Positions 59,210 through 64,000 of a stretch of DNA of 64,000 bases are shown here, piece by piece. A program made the position numbers and the translations under genes. The notes under the pieces are model-generated. The model saw only the letters and a list, made by a program, of their open reading frames with translations, was not told where the DNA came from and did not search any database. The stretch's first letter is position 1. The number at the start of each line of letters is the position of its first letter. The DNA comes from Comamonadaceae bacterium (GTDB lineage Bacteria; Pseudomonadota; Gammaproteobacteria; Burkholderiales; Burkholderiaceae_C): NCBI GenBank assembly GCA_947450895.1, contig CANFWT010000002.1:29221-93220 (forward strand). The letters are read 5' to 3'.

Positions 59210-60207
59210 CGAAGCGCAGAGGAGGTGCGCAAGGCCAGTGCCAGTGACTCCCCCATTGAAGCGCCAAAACGCTTGACGAGGCGCTCCGCAACATTGTCGC
59301 GTCGGGTGTAGTCAACGATTTCGGGCGCTTTAACGATTTCGCGCGCCACAAAGTCCAAATTACCCAGCTGATCCGCAAGGCCCATTTTTACTGCCTGCTC
59401 ACCGGTCCAAAACAGGCCGCTGAAAGTTTCGGGCGTTTCCTGGAGTCGCTCACCACGTCCAGCCTTGACCGCGCCGATGAACTGCTGGTGGATCTGGTTC
59501 AGCATGGCCTGCGCAAATTCGCGTTGTTTTTCGGTTTGCGGACTAAACGGATCCAAGAACCCCTTGTTTTGTCCGGCCGTCATCAGACGGCGCTCCACGC
59601 CGAGCTTTTCCATCAAGCCGGTAAAGCCAAAGCCATCCATCAATACGCCAATGCTGCCCACCACGCTGGCCTTGTCGACAAAAATTTGGTCTGCTGCCAC
59701 AGCGATGTAGTACGCCGCAGAAGCGCAGGTTTCTTCCACGACCACATAGACGGGCTTTTTATGCAGAACTTTAAGTCGGCGGATTTCGTCATTGATGATG
59801 CCTGCCTGCACCGGACTGCCCCCCGGCGAGTTGATGAGCAGTACAACCGCTTGTGCTCCTTCGTCCTCAAATGCGCTGCGCATGGATGAAATCACCAGCT
59901 CGGCGTTGGCCTCTGATCCAGAGGCTATTTCTCCTTTGATCTCCACCACCGCCGTGTGGGCACGGCTGACGTCGGGGTTGCGCATGCCTCCGCGGTCCAC
60001 GCCAAACCAGGCCAAGGCCACCAAAAAGACCAGCCAGGCGGTGCGCAGACCATATTTCCAACGCCGCGCGATACGCTGTTCGTTCAGGGTGGCGTTCACC
60101 CATTTTTCTATGGCGGTGCGCTCCCACGCAGGGCTGCGGTCGCCGGCAAGGGGCTCGGTCTTGGCGTCCACAGGAGCTGCTTGCGGGGGAGATTCGGAAT
60201 CGTTCAT
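59206..60207 (-). CDS. sppA: Signal peptide peptidase SppA (S49 family)
   Basis: The 333-residue membrane protease degrades cleaved signal peptides. A single membrane segment (about residues 55-70) precedes the S49 domain. Candidate catalytic Ser163 is in EETCASAAYYIAVAADQ and the Lys in TAGQNKGFLDPF; LLINSPGGSPVQA is the oxyanion-loop tract. It is the short, single-domain type. Confidence 0.94.
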   Translation of the reverse strand: MNDSESPPQAAPVDAKTEPLAGDRSPAWERTAIEKWVNATLNEQRIARRWKYGLRTAWLVFLVALAWFGVDRGGMRNPDVSRAHTAVVEIKGEIASGSEANAELVISSMRSAFEDEGAQAVVLLINSPGGSPVQAGIINDEIRRLKVLHKKPVYVVVEETCASAAYYIAVAADQIFVDKASVVGSIGVLMDGFGFTGLMEKLGVERRLMTAGQNKGFLDPFSPQTEKQREFAQAMLNQIHQQFIGAVKAGRGERLQETPETFSGLFWTGEQAVKMGLADQLGNLDFVAREIVKAPEIVDYTRRDNVAERLVKRFGASMGESLALALRTSSALR

Positions 60208-60212
60208 ATTTA

Positions 60213-60587
60213 TTAAAGCAGGATGGGCTGAAGTTGGGCCTCAGTATGCCAGCGGACGAGACCCGCTTGCTCGGTGGTGGTGATTTTGACAAGTGAGCGA
60301 CGACAGGGGCCCGACATACAGCGTCCCGTAGCCGGTTGGTACAGCGCACCGTGGGTGGCGCATATCAGCCATTGCCCGGTGCTGTCAAAAAACCGGTTGG
60401 GCTGAAAGTCCATTTCCATGGCCACATGGGCGCAGCGGTTGAGGTAAGCGTGCACCACCCCCTCAAAGCGAATCGCAAACGCCCAGCAGGACTGGCCTTG
60501 GTAAACCACGTCGAAGGGCACGGCCAGGCCGCCGTCCACCAAGTCCTTGGACTTGCACAGAGTGATGGCGTCGAGTATGGGAGACAT
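60213..60587 (-). CDS. Rieske [2Fe-2S] mini-protein
   Basis: The 124-residue protein is a single Rieske domain: NRCAHVAMEMD supplies the C-x-H pair and LICATHGALYQPATGRC the C-x-x-H pair, and another Cys occurs in the last third (MSGPCRRSL). No other catalytic domain or signal peptide is present. It may be a soluble electron carrier. It lies in a tight cluster: five bases before sppA and nine after the HAD phosphatase. Confidence 0.9.
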   Translation of the reverse strand: MSPILDAITLCKSKDLVDGGLAVPFDVVYQGQSCWAFAIRFEGVVHAYLNRCAHVAMEMDFQPNRFFDSTGQWLICATHGALYQPATGRCMSGPCRRSLVKITTTEQAGLVRWHTEAQLQPILL

Positions 60588-60596
60588 GGTGCTGCC

Positions 60597-61283
60597 TCAG
60601 GCGTGCTCCAGCATCCATCCACGCAATTCGTCGGCGGATTCGGCAACAAACAGTGGCCCCAAGGCCGCCAAGGCGTCATGGTTGTGCGCGCCGTAGCTCA
60701 CACCAACAGAGGCACAGCCGGCGTTGATGGCCATTTGCAGGTCGTGCGTGGTGTCGCCCACCATCAGCGTACGCTCAGGGGCGACTCCCATTTCGGCCAT
60801 CAGCTCGTGGAGCATGCGCGGGTGAGGCTTGCCGGCCGTTTCATCGGCCGTTCGCGAGGCATGGAACAAATCCTTGAGCGCGACACTGCCCAAGGCCTGG
60901 TCCAGGCCCCAACGGCTTTTGCCTGTTGCTACCGTCAAAAAGTGTTGGCGTTGCTTGAGTGCTTGGAGCATGTCCACGATCCCGCCAAACAGGGTGATGT
61001 CTTCCTGATGCAAGGAGTAGTGGTGCTTGTAGCGCTCACCCAACAGGGGGTATTTTTCTTTGGGCACATCGGGCGCAGCGTGCGCCAGAGCTTGCATCAG
61101 CCCCAGTCCGATGACGTAGGACGCATCCGCGTCACTCGGCACGGTACCCCCGGCATCGCCCACGGCTAGCTGGATACAGCGGGTAATGATGGCGGTCGAG
61201 TCAAACAGCGTACCGTCCCAATCAAAGGCAATCAGGTCAAAGCGGCGCGGACGCGCGGCGGGTTTATGCAGGGTCATGGGCAT
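60597..61283 (-). CDS. HAD-family phosphatase (Gph-like)
   Basis: The 228-residue protein has HAD motif I in IAFDWDGTLFDST, motif II near TVATGKSRWGLD and motif III/IV near MVGDTTHDLQMA. The CAP domain has the helical type of phosphoglycolate phosphatases. Substrate may be phosphoglycolate or another small phosphate ester. The rluC stop overlaps its start by about 14-20 bases. Confidence 0.92.
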   Translation of the reverse strand: MPMTLHKPAARPRRFDLIAFDWDGTLFDSTAIITRCIQLAVGDAGGTVPSDADASYVIGLGLMQALAHAAPDVPKEKYPLLGERYKHHYSLHQEDITLFGGIVDMLQALKQRQHFLTVATGKSRWGLDQALGSVALKDLFHASRTADETAGKPHPRMLHELMAEMGVAPERTLMVGDTTHDLQMAINAGCASVGVSYGAHNHDALAALGPLFVAESADELRGWMLEHA

Positions 61284-62430
61284 GGGCGGCGCCGCGCGGT
61301 ACGTCGGGCCTTGGGTTTGAAATGGGTGTGGTGAAAGAAGGCGCAGGCGCTGGACCTAGAACCTGGGCCTGCGGCAGCGCGGTTTGAAGAAACTGCGCCA
61401 GCTCGGCGGGCAATGCGGCATGCAGTTCCATCCGTTGGCCCGTCGAGGGATGATCGCATTGCAGGCGCCAGGCGTGCAAAAACATGCGTTTGAGCTGCAT
61501 TTCACCTGGCGCACGCGCCAGCGCCCTGTTGCGCTCAAAGTCGCCGTATTTGTCGTCGCCCGCGATCGGCATCCCCTCTGACGCCAGATGCACCCGGATT
61601 TGGTGGGTGCGCCCCGTCTTGATGGTCACTTCTAGCAAGGTATAGGGCTGCGGCGCGCCGACCGGTGACGTAGTGTGCACCTTCACCAGCGTAAGAGACG
61701 GCATGCCGTCGGGGTCGTCCTTGGAAACCACCTTGACGCGGCGCTCGCCCTCGCCTTGGCCGGAATCGTTGTCCAGCAAATACTTATGCAAGGGCTTATC
61801 CAACACCTTTTTGTTGCTCGGCCAGCGTCCCAGCACCAACGCCAGGTAGGTTTTCCCAGTCGCACGGTCGCGAAATTGGGTTTGCAGGTGTTTGAGGGCA
61901 CTGCGCTTCTTGGCCACCAGCAAAATACCGCTGGTCTCGCGGTCTAAGCGGTGGACCAGCTCCAGAAACTCCGCCTGCGGCCTGGCCATGCGCAATTGCT
62001 CGATCACCCCAAAACTCACGCCCGACCCGCCGTGCACCGCCACCCCAGCAGGCTTGTCGATGGCCAAAAAATAGGCATCTTCAAACAAGATGTCAAATTG
62101 TTTGGCGGGCACAGCCCGCGCCTGCTCGCTCATTGCTTGCGCTTTGTCAGCCGCACGCTCAGAGACCCGTACTGGCGGCAGGCGCAGCACGTCACCGACC
62201 TGCAATCGGGTGTCGGCGCTGGCGCGCCCCTTGTTCACCCGTACTTCACCACTGCGAATGATGCGGTAGATGTGGGTCTTGGGTACGCCTTTGAGATGGC
62301 GGACCAGGTAATTGTCCAGGCGCTGGTCGCTGCCGTTTTCTTGCACTGTGATCCACTGCACGGAAATGCCCGCATCCACTGAAACAGCCTTATCTTGCTT
62401 TGCGGGATTGACCCCTATAATGTGTTTCAC
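61264..62430 (-). CDS. rluC: 23S rRNA pseudouridine synthase RluC
   Basis: The 388-residue enzyme modifies uridines of 23S rRNA (positions 955, 2504 and 2580 in E. coli). It has an N-terminal S4 domain (GVPKTHIYRIIRSGEVRVNKG) and a catalytic domain with the Asp of ELVHRLDRETSGILLVAKK, plus KTGRTHQIRVHLASEGMPI. The GTG at 62430 is the first possible start, but a start a few codons later may be used. It is divergent from rne, as in E. coli. Confidence 0.95.
   Translation of the reverse strand: MKHIIGVNPAKQDKAVSVDAGISVQWITVQENGSDQRLDNYLVRHLKGVPKTHIYRIIRSGEVRVNKGRASADTRLQVGDVLRLPPVRVSERAADKAQAMSEQARAVPAKQFDILFEDAYFLAIDKPAGVAVHGGSGVSFGVIEQLRMARPQAEFLELVHRLDRETSGILLVAKKRSALKHLQTQFRDRATGKTYLALVLGRWPSNKKVLDKPLHKYLLDNDSGQGEGERRVKVVSKDDPDGMPSLTLVKVHTTSPVGAPQPYTLLEVTIKTGRTHQIRVHLASEGMPIAGDDKYGDFERNRALARAPGEMQLKRMFLHAWRLQCDHPSTGQRMELHAALPAELAQFLQTALPQAQVLGPAPAPSFTTPISNPRPDVPRGAAHAHDPA
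62395..62421 (+). promoter_or_regulatory. Probable rne promoter
   Basis: A perfect TATAAT (62416-62421) with TTGCTT 15 bases upstream reads rightward from inside the 5' end of rluC. It would give an rne leader of about 500 bases. Confidence 0.5.
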
Positions 62431-62610
62431 TAGCGCTTTGCTGTAAGTGGTTGATTTGTTTGGAGTTTAGTCCACGCCCGCTCAAAGCCGCGCTAGCCGG
62501 TCGATGCCGCCTTGCTGCATTGCTTGTAAATCCCCCGCCAGATGCGGTGAATGGCAAGCACACAACACGGTCAAGCCGAAGAATTGAACCCCTGATACGG
62601 AATACCCAAA

Positions 62611-62637
62611 ACTTTCAGACCCCATCGGTCTGAAAGT
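62611..62637 (+). promoter_or_regulatory. Perfect hairpin in the rne leader
   Basis: The arms ACTTTCAGACC and GGTCTGAAAGT (11 bp, no mismatch) enclose CCATC. There is no T-tract after it, so it is not a terminator. Confidence 0.7.
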
Positions 62638-62696
62638 GGAATCAAACGAGATATTTGTGTTGACGCCCCTGATAAACATGTGCCTGCGGAGCGTAT

Positions 62697-62717
62697 GCGC
62701 GCCGTTGATTGGCGCGT
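62697..62717 (+). promoter_or_regulatory. Second stem in the rne leader
   Basis: GCGCGCC and GGCGCG(T) pair around a 7-base loop GTTGATT. Confidence 0.45.
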
Positions 62718-62926
62718 CTTGGGCTTCACTAAACGGCTTCTGTGCGCCCATCGCCGCACGGTGGACGACCAAAACCCACATCCATCCTCTCGTCTGCATC
62801 CCTGCGCCTACGCTTCGACACCTCGTGTGAACCGAAGTTCTCCGGCAATTCCCCCTCAGTTCAGTTTTTCGGTCTAGGCATCGTTAGCCCATTTTGGGCA
62901 GCTGATAACTGAAAAGGATGCACTCC

Positions 62927-64000
62927 ATGAAACGGATGCTAATTAACGCCACCCAGGCTGAAGAACGCCGCTTGGCCATCGTCGACGGACAAAAACTCCT
63001 CGACTACGAAATTGAAATCGAAGGGCGCGAGCAGCGCAAGGGCAACATCTACAAGGCCGTCGTCACCCGTGTCGAGCCGTCGCTCGAAGCCTGTTTTGTC
63101 GACTACGGCGAGGACCGCCACGGCTTTTTGCCCTTCAAAGAAATCTCCAAGCAGTATTTCCAACCAGGCGTAGCCGTCAACAACGCCCGCATCCAGGACG
63201 CCATCCGCGAAGGCCAGGAACTGCTGGTGCAGGTGGAAAAAGAAGAGCGCGGCAACAAAGGCGCGGCGCTGACCACGTTTGTGTCGCTGGCCGGACGCTA
63301 TGTGGTGCTCATGCCCAACAACCCCCGTGGCGGTGGCGTGAGCCGCCGCATTGAGGGCGACGACCGCGCAGACCTGAAAGAAGCGCTGGACCAGCTCGAA
63401 TACCCCAACGGCATGTCCATCATCGCCCGCACCGCCGGCATTGGCCGCAGCGCGCCCGAGTTGCAATGGGACCTGAACTACCTGCTCAAACTCTGGAACG
63501 CCATTGACGGCGCAGCCAAAGGCGGCAAAGGCGCTTATCTGATTTACCAGGAATCGAGCCTGGTGATCCGCGCCATCCGCGACTACTTCAACCATGACAT
63601 TGGCGACATCCTGATCGACACCGACGACGTGTACGAGCAAGCGCAGCAGTTCATGGCCCACGTCATGCCCGAGCACGCCGCCCGCGTAAAGCGCTACCGC
63701 GACGACGCGCCGCTGTTTAGCCGCTTCCAGATCGAGCACCAGATCGAATCGGCCTACGCCCGCACGGTACAACTGCCATCCGGCGGCGCCATCGTGATCG
63801 ACCACACCGAGGCATTGGTGAGCGTGGACGTGAACTCGGCGCGCGCCATCAAAGGCGGCGATATCGAAGAAACCGCCACCCGCACCAACCTGGAAGCCGC
63901 CGACGAAGTGGCGCGCCAGATGCGTCTGCGCGACTTGGGTGGCTTGATCGTGATCGACTTTATCGACATGGAAGAAAGCCGCAACCGCCGCGAGGTGGAA
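62927..64000 (+). CDS. rne: Ribonuclease E, N-terminal part (cut by window edge)
   Basis: The first 358 residues are present. The start [18 protein letters not shown] is canonical; AAAAGGA lies at a suitable distance upstream. The S1 domain is seen at about residues 37-120 ([35 protein letters not shown]), then the DNase I-like catalytic core with [17 protein letters not shown] whose two Asp bind Mg2+, and [13 protein letters not shown] at the window end. RNase E initiates mRNA decay and processes rRNA and tRNA. Confidence 0.97.
   Translation, partial: MKRMLINATQAEERRLAIVDGQKLLDYEIEIEGREQRKGNIYKAVVTRVEPSLEACFVDYGEDRHGFLPFKEISKQYFQPGVAVNNARIQDAIREGQELLVQVEKEERGNKGAALTTFVSLAGRYVVLMPNNPRGGGVSRRIEGDDRADLKEALDQLEYPNGMSIIARTAGIGRSAPELQWDLNYLLKLWNAIDGAAKGGKGAYLIYQESSLVIRAIRDYFNHDIGDILIDTDDVYEQAQQFMAHVMPEHAARVKRYRDDAPLFSRFQIEHQIESAYARTVQLPSGGAIVIDHTEALVSVDVNSARAIKGGDIEETATRTNLEAADEVARQMRLRDLGGLIVIDFIDMEESRNRREVE

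Larger units (their letters stand above)
62422..62926 (+). other. Long untranslated leader of rne
   Basis: No coding gene is supported in this stretch of about 500 bases. It contains a perfect 11-bp stem-loop (62611-62637) and a GC-rich second stem (62697-62717). RNase E genes in other bacteria have long leaders by which the enzyme controls its own message; position and structure fit that role here. Confidence 0.6.

Noticed and set aside
62482..62799. Frames in the rne leader on both strands
   Set aside because: Short, overlapping, no motifs, and conflicting with the hairpin structure.

Overview
The window is ordinary chromosome of a GC-rich betaproteobacterium, most likely a Comamonadaceae member close to Rhodoferax or Polaromonas. 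This is inferred from gene order (uvrC-pgsA, mucD-lepA-lepB-rnc-era-recO-pdxJ-acpS-nagZ, yceD-rpmF-plsX-fabHDG-acpP-fabF, rluC beside rne), from an EF-P of the Arg32 type next to earP, from a PHA phasin, and from a Comamonas-like protocatechuate 4,5-cleavage (pmd/lig) cluster. I see no insertion sequence, prophage, CRISPR array, integrase or rRNA. One tRNA gene (Val, UAC) is present.

Layout. 1-7.2 kb: N-terminal part of a TonB-dependent receptor, an exported small ATP-dependent DNA ligase (LigE type), an HNH nuclease, then ribF-ileS-lspA. 7.2-15 kb: an accessory stretch with an orphan Bug/TctC receptor, a quinone oxidoreductase, an SDR, a DMT exporter, a small membrane protein, a P-type Mg2+ ATPase and a small exported protein. 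15-20.3 kb: tRNA-Val, HU, pgsA, uvrC, and divergently earP and efp. 20.3-24 kb: a LOG-family protein, an MFS transporter and rmuC. 24-35.3 kb: a long leftward catabolic operon, 4-oxalomesaconate tautomerase / TRAP transporter (P, Q, M) / pobA / ligJ / ligK / ligI / ligA / ligB / ligC / a DUF1932-type dehydrogenase, with a divergent LysR regulator at 35.4 kb. Together these genes should import an aromatic acid, hydroxylate 4-hydroxybenzoate to protocatechuate, open the ring between C4 and C5, and deliver pyruvate and oxaloacetate. 36.4-42.8 kb: 2-hydroxyacid dehydrogenase, nitroreductase, thioesterase, phasin, patatin lipoprotein, small proteins and nagZ/acpS. 42.8-51.3 kb: pdxJ, recO, era, rnc, lepB, lepA, mucD and a small membrane protein. 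51.4-57.8 kb: the fatty-acid synthesis cluster with rpmF and yceD. 57.8-64 kb: maf, an RsmI-like methyltransferase, sppA, a mini-Rieske protein, a HAD phosphatase, rluC, and the start of rne behind an untranslated stretch of about 500 bases.

The most interesting non-coding signals are two dyads between the LysR gene and the aromatic operon; two TGTTGC-N3-GCAACA-type dyads around the phasin promoter (probable PhaR operators); a perfect 11-bp hairpin in the rne leader; a terminator-like hairpin between a promoter-like -10 box and lepA; and stem-loops directly after dctP and acpP that probably set unequal expression within operons. The least explained gene in a clear pathway context is the DUF1932-type dehydrogenase that ends the aromatic operon. 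All functional calls come from reading motifs, lengths and neighbours; no database search was run.
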